Assembly (NCBI GenBank): GCA_947561395.2
Contig: OX387185.1
Coordinates: forward strand, 19,928,366 to 19,992,365
From: Buxus sempervirens
Taxonomy: Eukaryota; Streptophyta; Magnoliopsida; Buxales; Buxaceae
Direction: 5' to 3'
DNA length: 64,000 bases
Notes under the pieces: generated by a model
The model's database searches: none
What the model saw: only the letters and a program-made list of their open reading frames with translations
Told to the model about the DNA's origin: nothing
Made by a program: the position numbers and the translations under genes
In this document: one piece after another, positions 1 through 10,562 of the stretch
How positions within the stretch are numbered: the stretch's first letter is position 1
How the letters are laid out: the number at the start of each line of letters is the position of its first letter

Positions 1-316
1 TCCGATTCTAGCAAACTCAGTTGCATTAGAACCGTATCGGAGTCCTCTATCCACTGGGATAGGATTAAGCAACTGATTTGGGGTTATTTCTGCTCCCCCT
101 CAGGTTTGACCGGCCTGTAAATCCTTCATCTGGACTCCAATTCCAGCAAACTCAGTTGCGTTGGAACCGTGTCGGGATTTTCTATCCATTGAGATAAAGC
201 AAGGTGGCCAATTATCACTCTATCAATAAGTCAACTTTTTGTCCCCTCAGGGTTTGACTTTTCTGCTCGGGTTTTCATTTTCAGCACTTTGGGGGTGCAA
301 AAATGAGGTGCTGACA
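1..316 (-). repeat. Family T (Tat/Ogre-type) LTR, 5' part, cut by window edge
   Basis: Read on the minus strand from 316 this begins TGTCAGCACCTCATTTTTGC, one base different from the other family T LTR starts at 6673, 8817, 34198 and 52860. It holds two of the sub-repeats typical of the LTR head (GCAAACTCAGTTGC near 10 and 147). The rest of the LTR lies left of the window. It borders leader-like sequence of a family K element, so it probably inserted there; the other TSD is out of view. Confidence 0.8.
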
Positions 317-1754
317 CAATCATTTTATGAAAAATTGGATTTAAATTATCCATATTATCAATTTCTAAAAGAAACAGCCGCCTAAGACAATTGGAACAGA
401 AATTTCAGCATCTCAATTTAATTCGTCCAAAACAAAATCTAGTTGTGCTACTTAGTTCTAAATGCCGATTTCGAGTGATTGAAATTCTCAAATCCTCAAG
501 TGAAGATTATCAATACCAATTCCAAATCTAATTGCATCAGAGTTCACTAAATTGAGTGGAATAACTGAAATTATTACTCCGTATCAAATAGAAGGTTGCT
601 GCCCCTGGTATAACTCAACTCCACCTCCACAGAGATGATGATCAGATCCAGATCTCTCTCTCTCTATCCTCCACTGAATTTCTAGATCTAATCCTAAAAA
701 TTAATAAAATCGGAAATTAAAAAAATTTCTCTATAATCCTCTCCTTATGATTTCCTTTGTAACAATATACACCTCAATTTTCTAATTATAGTACTTCCAT
801 GCACTCCTCTAGAGGCAAAGTCTCTGAAATTTCTTGTAAACATCATGATTACCATCCCCAAATTCTGATGGAGAAATTCTTCCCATAATTTCACTTTTGT
901 CTTCTAAAATCACCACGCTTCCACTGCGCATTCACTAATTTCCAAATTACCAACACTTTCTCAATAATCCTCATGAATCCAACCACTTATAATTTCTTAC
1001 TCTCACTAACCATACTTACTAATAATATTAAAATAACTCAAAAGAGAATATCATGACTTTCTATCACCCACCCTTTCAAATATATATATGCATCTATATG
1101 AAGGTTAAGGAAAGAAATCACGTAAATCCTCTTCCGGCTCAAATTAAGCAGAATAGCACACAACAATTTCTTATAGATGTATAAATCGTACATTACATAT
1201 CCCATATGTATAAAGCTTATTACCCAAGTAAGTGTTCAGCATTGGCCGATGCCTTACATTACTCAAGTATAGCTATATACCTATGGCTCATCATCCAATT
1301 AAGCACACAGTAGCATGTATGCTTAATCAACCATCACCAATTTCATGCTTCAAATATAATCATCCACAATTAAGATTATTTCACATTCCCTAAACATTTA
1401 TCTTACTATTTATCTCTACCTCTTTTACTTCTCAGGATCTTCAAGTTCCTTCCGATTAGAACTACAATAACTTTTCTCTAACCATGCAAAATTAATAATA
1501 ATAATAATAATAATAATAATGCATTATATCACAAATAACAATCATATCATACCAAATAATTGTAGCATAAGGTTCAAGTAACTTACCTTTAATAATAAGG
1601 ATTGCCGCTATATTTTGTAGAAGGAACACTCTCATCCTAAATTTCCTATATAACTGGTGCTAACTAACGTGCACACAACCCCCGAGGCCATCCTAGGGTT
1701 TCTTATTTCTATGCCATGTTTCCTTTCAAAACTCTGATATGCTCTGATACCATC
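317..1754 (-). other. Leader/internal remnant of a minus-strand family K retrotransposon
   Basis: AT-rich sequence lying directly downstream (minus-strand sense) of the K LTR 1755-4110 and its primer-binding site. I see no gag or other coding region. It includes a trinucleotide (AAT)n run near 1494-1520 and a splice-donor-like ACTTACCTTT (plus strand) near 1580. By position it is the untranslated leader of the element; this is inference, as no other copy is in the window for comparison. Confidence 0.5.
1741..1752 (-). other. Primer-binding site, initiator-Met tRNA type
   Basis: The minus strand reads TGGTATCAGAGC two bases after the LTR end at 1755. This is the standard plant initiator-methionine tRNA primer site. 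It fixes the orientation of family K: LTR sense starts TGTAAGACCCC and ends GGGGCGTTACA. Confidence 0.85.
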
Positions 1755-4110
1755 TGTAACGCCCCGGAACTGAGTTACGTAATGAAATCGTAACTCGTCC
1801 CCGAGGAGTTAGCTTTTCAATACAGGATTGCTATATCAGAGTAAGGAAAACATGAAATGGCAATAATAAAATCAAAGTCAACTAAAATTTTCCCCAACTC
1901 ACCTGAACCAAGCATATACCCGCCTGTATCGTCCTTTCTGAGATCTGAAATCAAAACAAAACAGTGAGATACAACTATCTCAGTAAGTAGCAATGCATGC
2001 CCAAAATACAGTTATAACAGTTCTAAAACATGCACAAGTTATAATCAATTAAGTTACGGTTAATCTCGGTTAATCCAATTAATCTCGATAGTACATTTTC
2101 AATAACATATCATGTCAAAATCAGATTCGGAAAACATTATATATTGGGACTCGTGAAGTTTGTCTATTTTGTATGGCTAAGCACTAGTGTTCCAAACAAT
2201 CCAGTCGAAATACTGCAACAGCTCAAGGAATCCAATTCTTCGCCATCATGGCCGAAATACTCGTGTGCCCTCACCCTCATGGTGGAAAGGGAGTTGTTGC
2301 AGCACTTCCCTCATGGAAGGCCTCTCTATCATGGAGGAAATGCACTAAGGAACCTTAGACTTAATCCAAACAAAAAGTACAAAGTTCATCTACAACTAGA
2401 TTGTGGATCCACACTAAGTCTTGCCATTTTGTACTTTGGTAAAAATATCACTTACTGTGCAAATTTCATATAAAACCATGCTCCTAGTGATTTTAGTCTT
2501 TTCTTTACCTTTAACATTATCAACACTCAAATTTCAATTAGTCATAAAAGCCATCCAGTAGTAAAATTTTACGGCAATCAGTTCATGCGGTGGAAATACT
2601 TTACAATTATCCAAAAATGAAAACTAGTGATTCTTCAAAGAAAACATCACAAATTACTATTCAAGTTACAATAGAAAACAGCAAGTTCAATAGTATTACA
2701 ACCAAGTCAAAAATTCTCTGATAAGCAAACTTTATTATAGCTGGAAAAATCAGATTTGTATAACTTTCCTTAACTGATCCCATTACCAATTCATACTCAT
2801 TCCTTATTGTCAATCTAGTTCCCATAAGTTGTTACAGATCTGAAATTTTAATCAAAATTTAAAGAGTTCAGTAATGACAATCTCCAAACACAATCTTTCC
2901 TTCACCACCATTAACTCAAAAAGATTTCCCAATTTTGATTTATTTTTCTAATGCAATCCTTAATTTAATTCACCAAAGTTTGTTCTGAAATGCTAAACAA
3001 ACTCAAATCAACTCCTTCAAACATGTTTTAAAAGCTAAAACTGGAACTATGATCAAATCTATAAACAACAGCACTGTTACTTAAAATTGGGGCATGCGCT
3101 GAGTTGGGGAGGTAGGCGCCAGGTCAACACGAGGTCAGTGCATCCAAAAATTGAGTGTGTGCTGAGTTGGGAAGGTAGGCTCCAGGTCAGCACGAGGTCA
3201 GCGCATACAAAATTTCACTTCGGTAATGTTTTTCAACTACGGCAAACACCAAATCTCATGGACTGAATTGTTTTCCCTCCATCAAAACACCTCTAATAAT
3301 TCATTTAACATCTAAATAACTCAAGTAACCCCCTTCGAATTTAATCTAAACAGTTTTAACATCTAACAGAAAATCCATCGCACAAACCTTAACAGAATAC
3401 GCAATTTTTGTCCATCACATCTCCCACTCTTTAAAGGATCTTAAACCATACAAAAAACATGATAAAAACGATGGTGCTACTTGCCTGCTTGATTCCGGAA
3501 CCCAACTCCATAGAAACCACGTCCGTTCAGGAACTTGACAGCACTCCGAAATTCTCCGATGACTAAATCTTCTAGTCTGAACTAGGACTTGGGACGACTT
3601 TTGTTCCAACAGATTTTGGACGTCCACTCTTGAACAGAACAAAATTTCTCCTTCTCTCAAATCTTCAGTTAGCTCTCCTCCATCTCACCTCCAAAGTTTC
3701 TGTTTAGTTTTTCTCAACCTCTCAAATCTCCTCTCCATACGATTGGTTTCTCCCGAAATTGAACAAACATAACTGTTCCTAAACGCTCCAAGACAAAACG
3801 TTTACGTTAAGTAAGACTCTCCAATTCCTTCATGATCCGCTGCGGTGCTCGACCACCGAAACTCCTCAACCAACAGCCTATCAACCCTTGATCAATTAAT
3901 TAGCCACCCAACAATACCGATCAACACCACCTTATTTTATTACTAATAAAATATAATCACACTTACCCGTAATTTACATAAGTCCGGATTTTATGAAATT
4001 CCCAAATTGCCCTTGCGACACAACTACTTGAATTATTGGCTCATTATTAATTTTTAATAATATTAGCAAATTCCTTATATTAGGCTAATCCAAAAATCCG
4101 GGGTCTTACA
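1755..4110 (-). mobile_element. Family K LTR, 5' LTR of a minus-strand element
   Basis: The 2356-bp unit is bounded by TG...CA, minus-strand start TGTAAGACCCCGGATTTTTG at 4110 and end GGGGCGTTACA at 1755. The adjoining primer site identifies it as a 5' LTR and not a solo. It holds the splice-acceptor-like TTTTGATTTCAG (minus, about 1950) and donor-like GCAG/GCAAGTAGCACC (about 3474) found in other K LTRs. A duplicated unit containing GCGCTGAGTTGG and AGGTAGGCGCCAGGTC lies at about 3090-3215. No protein is supported. Confidence 0.8.
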
Positions 4111-4268
4111 GTTAACCATTTAGTAAGCACATGCCCATGTATTCTTATCACTTGTTAATTAGGTTGTTTAGTAATATTGCACATGACCCCATCTAACTTC
4201 ACCGATTCCACATGGTGGCTAGGCATCCACACCGATTACCCTTGACGTGGGCATCCATACGCCGATTA
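4111..4268 (-). repeat. Older K-type LTR fragment, left part (continues at 47982)
   Basis: This carries short tandem units (CCGATT, CCCTTGACG, GGCATCCA) that resume directly at 47982 after removal of everything between the two GATTA target duplications (4264-4268 and 47977-47981). Similar text occurs in the K-type LTR at 60490-60604. It is the oldest layer of the nest here. Confidence 0.65.
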
Positions 4269-4514
4269 TGTAAGACCCTGAATTTTTCTTAAATATTAAA
4301 ATAAAATAATAAATAATATTATGGAGGATTTTATTTGATGGTAATAATTTATTAATGTAGGTGATATCGTTATTAGTGGAGATCAGGAGTTTGGCGCAGA
4401 TCTAACCGTCTGATTGGGAGTTATTGCGGTAAAATTCATATTTTTAATTTAGATGTATTTTAATTGGATGATGTGCATTGAAATTGCTGCGCGTGCGTTG
4501 CATGGGATAGGAGG

Positions 4515-4524
4515 TATATAAATA
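4515..4524 (+). promoter_or_regulatory. TATA box of family K LTR
   Basis: TATATAAATA lies about 250 bp into the LTR. Equivalents sit at the same place in the copies at 53090 (GGTATATATATG) and 59024 (GGGTATATAAATAGG). All lie upstream of the conserved splice donor. Confidence 0.6.
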
Positions 4525-6217
4525 TGTTAAAAATAACCTAGTAGAATATGTGTGGCATTCTAAGCGTATTGCCTTCGTATTGATCAGCCGCAAACACCAA
4601 AAGCGCACGACTGAGCGACCAGAGAAGAAGAGGAAGAGAAGAAGAAGAAGGGAAGGGGTTGCTTTGATTTTTCTTCATTCCAAGCGAGTGTTTTCATGTT
4701 TGAGTGTTGCTATTTAGAGAAGGAAGAGGAGAAAGACTGTAAGAGGTAGGTAACGCACGGTTTTGATGCTCGTTTTTGTATTTCATGGTTAATCGATTCG
4801 TTTGCATGTTTTTATGGTGTATTTATATGTATTTAGCTTGATAATCATCCTATATGTATGTTAGAACTGCCGAGAACACAAAAATTTGGGCTTTATACAA
4901 TCGGTTTGCCGTTTTTGGTAAAGCACCGACCTGGCCTGCACTCAGCGATCCTGAGCGTCGGTTAGCGTTCATTATAAGTCTTTGAACGCCCACGACTGCT
5001 AACTGACATGAAGTTGGCGTTCGAATTTTAACTACCACCAACCTAGAATGCCCAGGCGTCCTGGAGCGCCCAGAGCAGAAAAACTGGATTTTTCCAAATT
5101 CAATTCCAAACCATTTTTAACCAATTTTATCAATTAAATAAGATGTTTTTGAGTCAAATAAAATACCAAATACCCTGATTTGCAGAAAAATAAAATAGGG
5201 AGTTAATTTAGGTTATTAGTTGCCGGAATTGGTACATAACAAGAAAACAACCAGGTTTTATAACAAATAGACTTCTAAATTGGGTTAACTTAATTATGAA
5301 ACATTGTATTAAATATTATTAACCAGATTTCTATATATTGAACATCCTGATCAGAATTTCAACATCGGATAACCCGATATTGAACAAAATTACAAACTTA
5401 CCTTTGTATGCACCACTAGGCACTATTATTTACATATTATTAGTCCTTAGGGATTTTTGGTATCTAGTGGGCATAGCTGGTTATGGATCCATAGTTTTGG
5501 CTAGATAGCTAAGGGATATTTTATTTGGGTTGAGTTATTACCTTGTGCGAGTGTGCTTCCTTTTCAAGTTAGGTTGCATTGGAGGGTCCTATGTCTGGAA
5601 GGACACTCCGATGTGTCATTGGTGATTCCCTGTACATGTGGATCAGCGGCCATATCCATGTATTGATTTCGGTACTGCATACTGGTGGTTTATGCCAACT
5701 CAGTTGAGTCGTGTCAATAAGTCGATGACTACGGCTCTTATCTAAGGAGATGTCTCGGATTTGAGTATCATTAGTAGCGTCGCCCTTAAGCCGCACGGTG
5801 GTATAGCAAATGGTTGAGAGTCATCTCAAACGTGTATCTTTTCTTTGTGAGTCCTACAATGACATTGAAATCATGATTACTGGTTCTTATTATCTTGTCA
5901 CATGCTGAAAGCATGTAGTTGATATGTTATGTTTGGATGTGACTGTTTAGTGCATCCCGGTTTTACTTGGAATATGCTGTCGAATTCTGGATCTAGTTTC
6001 TTGACATAAATGATACTATTCTCTGATTCTTAAAATTGTTTACATGTTGTTTTGCATTTCATATTCGTTATGAATGTTTATACGAGCCTGCTTATCCGTA
6101 ACTGCTTAATCGTGCATGAATATTTATTTTCATCTATATGAACTGTTTATAGTAGCATGCATGTGTTACCTACTGAGATATTCGTATCTCACCCTACTTC
6201 TTTATCTTATTTTTCAG

Positions 6218-6309
6218 CTGATACACAAGAGGGGGATCATAGTGGTGATTTCCAGGCTGATTTGACTGACTTTTCACCAGAGGAGTATTATTACCCGAAT
6301 TTGATCTAA
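6218..6309 (+). CDS. Putative terminal exon of an LTR-embedded split gene, copy A
   Basis: I do not recognise this product. The exon follows a pyrimidine-rich acceptor (TTATTTTTCAG) and is open for 29 codons in phase 1, ending ...FSPEEYYYPNLI then TAA. Its donor partner would be AAGAG/GTAGGTAAC at 4745/4746, giving a 1472-bp intron. The exon is acidic with a tyrosine run before the C-terminus and matches two other K copies (54994-55082 plus; 42789-42877 minus) at the amino-acid level, with mainly conservative changes and different stop codons (TAA versus TGA). Exon 1 in this copy has a stop nine codons before the donor in the needed phase, so the copy may be dead. Function unknown. Confidence 0.4.
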
Positions 6310-7308
6310 GGTTGAAGAGTGATGAGGACTTATTATTTTTTACAGTTATTTTGGTTATTTGGTTTTGATGTATCTGAGAGATTGAGAGTTTAGTAACCCT
6401 TTTGATACCAGACTTGATTATTTGGATTGGATGGTTTATTTTATCTCATATTTATGATGATGTTAGGTTATACTTCCACATATTATGTTTCCACACTCTG
6501 ATAGTTTAAAATGAATGGATTATTTGATTGTCCTAGTCTGGTTTATTATGATGATTGTTTGATATGGGCCTAGTAGCATCTCGGATTCGGTTGTTGAACT
6601 AGATTCGGGTTGTTACAGTAGCGAACCGGATTCGAGTTGGGTGCCGGTTTTGCACTGACCTGGGTTTGGGGTTGTAAGCACCTCATTTTTGCACCCCTTT
6701 AAAAGCCCAAAAGCAAAACCCTAAAAAACAGGTCTAAACCCTAAGGAGCAAAAAATGACCTTCTGCCTGAGCTGAAATTGATTGCTATACCCTATCCCAA
6801 TGGGTATAGAATCCCGACACGATTCCAACGCAATTAAGTTTGCAGGAATCGGAGCTCGGATGAAAAAGATATGAGCAAAACAATCCCAAGGGCAAATTAT
6901 TCAAAAATTAAAATGTCTTATTTAAGTTAATCAAGACGAATAAAAAATAATAAAAATCGGGAGGGCTTGATTTGCCCGAGTGGGTGGCTGAGTCACCTCA
7001 GCAGTCAACTCAACCGAAAAAGGGGGAGAAAAAGGGCAAATCTGAAAGATTTGCCGCGACCACATATAGAGTGCGGTCGATTTTTCGGCCATCGTTCGCG
7101 CGAGCCAATTAGCGCAAGCGGTGGACAAAAAGTAACAGCACTTACAGTGCGGTTCGCTTTTGTGTCAGTTTGCGCCTGACCAATTTGTCCCCTATTTAAT
7201 GCTGAAAAGACGCGGCTGGACCACACATGTTCTGCGGTTTCGATCAAACTGCACATGCTGTGCGGTTTCGACTAAACCACACTGCATGTGCGGTTTTGTC
7301 CCTGTATT

Positions 7309-7318
7309 CTATAAAAAG
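7309..7318 (+). promoter_or_regulatory. TATA box of family T LTR
   Basis: CTATAAAAAG follows a series of GCGGTTT-type dyads. Same layout as 9635-9645 (Ogre-like LTR) and 56064-56070 (T solo). Confidence 0.6.
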
Positions 7319-8811
7319 CAAATTTGAACATGGAACAATGGATGGTTGGTTTTGACTGTTCCTTCTCCTCCTTCTCTGCTCCCTGAACCTCCGGATCCCC
7401 CCTTCAACCCCTCCTTGCTTCCTACATCCCAAAAAACCCATTTCTAAGACTCTTTGACCCCTCCTCCTCCCTTCTTTCTCCTCCCATCCTCACTTGAAAA
7501 CCACTCCAAGAACCTGCTGTTGGTGTTGAAAGGAGGTGCTCCAGCCATTGTTTGTGCTTCAAGGAGGTATCAACACATCACTCCAGGGTCTCTAAACCCC
7601 CAGGTATTGTTCCTTATTGCTTTTTACATCACATATATATACATGAGCTTCTAGCATGATGTTGAGGAAAAGTTTAGTCTCTCCTTCATCTTGAGCTATT
7701 CTCTCTCATCATCTTCATATGCTTTCTTCTCATTGGCATCACATGGAGTTCTCCAAGGTAAATGGAAGCACACGTACAACTCCCTCGGAGGATGAGAGGT
7801 TTTGTCACTTCACTTTAGGCCACTAAAGCTGCTGTTTTGTGATTTGTGGTTATTTGGAAAGGGAGCACCTGTTTGATTATCCTTTGTACCCTTGTATAAG
7901 CCCCTCTCATCCCTTCTTGCATTGTCTCTCTTCCCCACTTTGTATAAGCCGGGTGCATCATGAGAATGCATGGTAAGTGACAACTTCTGTTGTGACCTTC
8001 ATGATGCATGCCTTACCCTGTAACCCTTTGTTAGGATGGGTTTGAGTTGCTGTTGGGAGAAGACAGCAAGTCTCCCCTCTCTTTCCTTGCTTCATGACCA
8101 CTTGCTTTGATGTGTTCACATATTATGGCTTATGCTTAGGGTACTTTGCTTACTGTCTTGTGCTATTAGTACACCCGAGGTTCAGTGGAAAGTGCATATT
8201 GTAGGATAGATTGCTTCTTTTATTTTGGCATTGCATGCTCCCCTTCCCCCCACTGTCAGCCGACCATTGATGTTAGCATCCAGCAGTCCTTTTTCTGTGC
8301 CAAATCTGCTGCACCCCTACGTAATCCCCCGGTTCCCCTTCTTGTATTCTCTTTTCCTTCAAGTTGTATTTCTCTCTTCGTGTTCCCATGGTGGTGGTTC
8401 CTCTAGCCTGTTTTGAAGCATACGAGCATGAATGTGTGTGCATGTTAATGCCTTGAATGTATGTGTATGTGCGAACCCCCATAACCATGCTCCCCCACCC
8501 TCTTTGTTTGGCTGCCGGGCTGACTACTAACATGTTGCGGGTATGTGCACTAACATGTTCCCCCTAGCCCCTTTACCCTTTGCTGTCCAGCATGCTGGCC
8601 TTACACCCTTTCCACCGAACCTTGGCTGATCCGAACCCCACCACTTCCACCACTCTTTGCCTCCACAACCTCCCCACACCACCTTAAGACCATTCAACCC
8701 CATGTTCCCCTCTTCTTCTTTCATTCTTTCACTCAAACAAAAGGAGGAGGCTGCTGTTGGTGCAACAAGGAGAGGCTCCAGCACCTTGCATTGCTTCAAG
8801 GGAGGTTCATA

Positions 8812-8816
8812 CGTTG
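8812..8816. other. Target-site duplication CGTTG, left copy
   Basis: CGTTG directly precedes the 5' LTR, and the same five bases follow the 3' LTR at 42083-42087. This proves that both LTRs belong to one insertion event. Confidence 0.95.
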
Positions 8817-8935
8817 TGTAAGCACCTCATTTTTGCGCTCCCGGAAAAGCCGGAAATGCAAAACCCGGCCAAGAAATCAAACCCTAAGGGGTGAAAAGTT
8901 GACTTTTGATCAAGTGAAAATTGGCCACCTTGCTT

Positions 8936-9160
8936 TATCTCAATGGATAGAGAATCCCGACACGAGTCCAACGCAACTGAGTTTGCTGGAATCGGAGTCC
9001 GGATGAAGGTTTGGTGGGCCGGTCAAACTTGAGGATGAGCCGAAAGTTGACTTTTCCTCGAACCCCATGCCAAGTGCTTAGCCCTATGTCATTGAACGGA
9101 GGGCTCCGATACGAGTCTAACGCAATTGAGTTTGCTCAAATCGGAGTTCGGATGAAGGAG
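8936..9160 (+). repeat. Two head sub-repeats of the family T LTR, about 149 bp apart
   Basis: The word ATCGGAGT with its flanks (CCGACACGAGTCCAACGCAA and a variant) occurs at 8991 and 9140. The same unit occurs three times in each of the minus-strand T LTRs, at 32244, 32392 and 32541 and at 62745, 62892 and 63039. Spacing there is 147-149 bp. Confidence 0.75.
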
Positions 9161-9379
9161 ATATGAGCTGTCGAAGTTTCCGAGTAGCAAAACCGGAAAC
9201 TGCACAAGTGGCGCAGGAACTGCACACGTGGCAGCCAACGCAGCAAAATATCTCGGGGACTAAATCTTAAATATCCAAAGATCTCAAAGACTAAACAAAA
9301 ATTCGTACGGGGCAATCCGTAGATATCCAAAAGTGTCGAATCGGTCAAGTCGAGGGGCAAATCCATAATTTTTCGATTT

Positions 9380-9624
9380 GTATCCGGCATTTAATGCCGG
9401 ATACACTTGCCCCTCTTCATATCCAGACTCCAAGGCCGGATACAAAGATTTGCTCGGCGAGATTCGCGCCGATTCTCCGACAAATTCGCGGTGGAATTAA
9501 TTTTGCGAATTATTATGTTTTGTATCCGGCATTTAATGCCGGATACAAATAAAGCTTAGTGTATCTGGCCTTGGAGGCCGGACACATATGGGATATAGTG
9601 TATCCGGCCTTCAAGGCCGGATAC
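9380..9624 (+). repeat. Array of five dyads (GTATCCGG...CCGGATAC) before the TATA box
   Basis: Units lie at 9380-9404, about 9419-9442, 9522-9546, 9561-9585 and 9600-9624. The first and third have 12-bp perfect arms (GTATCCGGCATT and its complement) around one base. The others have a variable centre (CTTGGAGG, CTTCAAGG) that keeps pairing. The array ends 10 bp before the TATA box. The 3' LTR has the same array at about 34769-35014. Confidence 0.85.
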
Positions 9625-9634
9625 ATTAAGTTTG

Positions 9635-9645
9635 TTATAAAAAGG
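9635..9645 (+). promoter_or_regulatory. TATA box of the Ogre-like 5' LTR
   Basis: TTATAAAAAGG sits directly after the dyad array and before GGGGCAGCAGCCCC. It is conserved at 35025-35035 in the 3' LTR. The transcript start would lie about 30 bp downstream, leaving a short U3 (about 0.85 kb) and a very long R/U5. Confidence 0.65.
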
Positions 9646-9917
9646 GGCAGCAGCCCCCTTTCCAATGGTTGCTTGGCCTTGAGCCCTTTCTCCCCTTTCC
9701 TTCTTCATCCGAACCACTCTCTTTTGAGCTCTCTTGCCTCCACCACCTTCCCACTTCACCCCAAGGCTACTCCACCACTTTCTCCTCCTCCTTCTTCTTC
9801 ACTTGCTCCCCACCAAGAGGTGGAGTCACTGCTGTTGCTGTCAAGAGGAGGACTTCCCAGCTGTGGTGGCGCCACCAAGAGGGTCATACACCTCCATTAG
9901 AGAGTTGAGAACTCCAA

Positions 9918-9921
9918 GGTA
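9918..9921 (+). promoter_or_regulatory. Candidate splice donor in the LTR leader
   Basis: CTCCAAG/GTAAGG lies about 280 bp after the TATA box. Equivalent sites occur in other T LTRs: CCCCCAG/GTATTG at 7603 and at 56355, and on the minus strand CCCAAG/GTAATG at 31349/31348. This suggests that the long R/U5 may be spliced out of the leader; no acceptor is proven. Confidence 0.35.
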
Positions 9922-10523
9922 AGGCTCCTCACCCCATTGCATTGAATATATATTAAAGCTGGAATATTTCCACTGTTTTTTTTTCTTGGCATGAGCATAT
10001 CCATGGTGGTTCAGTCATGCACCCTCCATCTTTGCTTTTCCTTCTTTCTCTCTTTCATGGTATAAAGGCCACCGCAAGCAAGAAATCTACATAGGTCTTT
10101 TAGGAGGCATGGGAGTCTCTTTCCACATTTTCTTAGTAATTTTGGTTGCTGTCTTTGGCTTTATTTCCAGCAATTGTTAGAGGAGAATGCTCCTCCCTTC
10201 TTTGGTCTAATGTACCCCTAAGTGACCCCCCATTTCCCTTCTCTTTTCTCCCCTTTCTTCACCTTTTTCTTTAAGGATTTCTGGTGTCATGCTACTGGCC
10301 GTACCCCTCCTATGTTTTCTGTTTTTTTTCTGGTTGTGGTTGTAGCATGCATGCCTCTCACTTGTACTTGTTTTAGGTGTGATCTTGGTCAACTTGTGGA
10401 TATGTTTAGATGTGAGTTTAGACTCTACATCCTTGCACATAATCATTGTTGTTGAGCAATTTTCTTCTCTTATTTTTGCTGTTGCCAAGAGATGCCGAGC
10501 ATATGTTTCCTTCACCCCCCAAT

Positions 10524-10545
10524 CCCCCCCCCCCCCCCCCCCCCC
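10524..10545 (+). repeat. C homopolymer (22 bases) in the 5' LTR
   Basis: An uninterrupted C run. The same place in the 3' LTR (35904-35918) has 15 C, then AG and a further C run, so the tract has changed length since insertion. Confidence 0.9.
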
Positions 10546-10562
10546 TTGCAAGGATGTATATG

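Noticed and set aside
1755..4110. Solo LTR
   Set aside because: A perfect tRNA primer site lies two bases beyond the LTR end, so this is a 5' LTR with part of its internal region.
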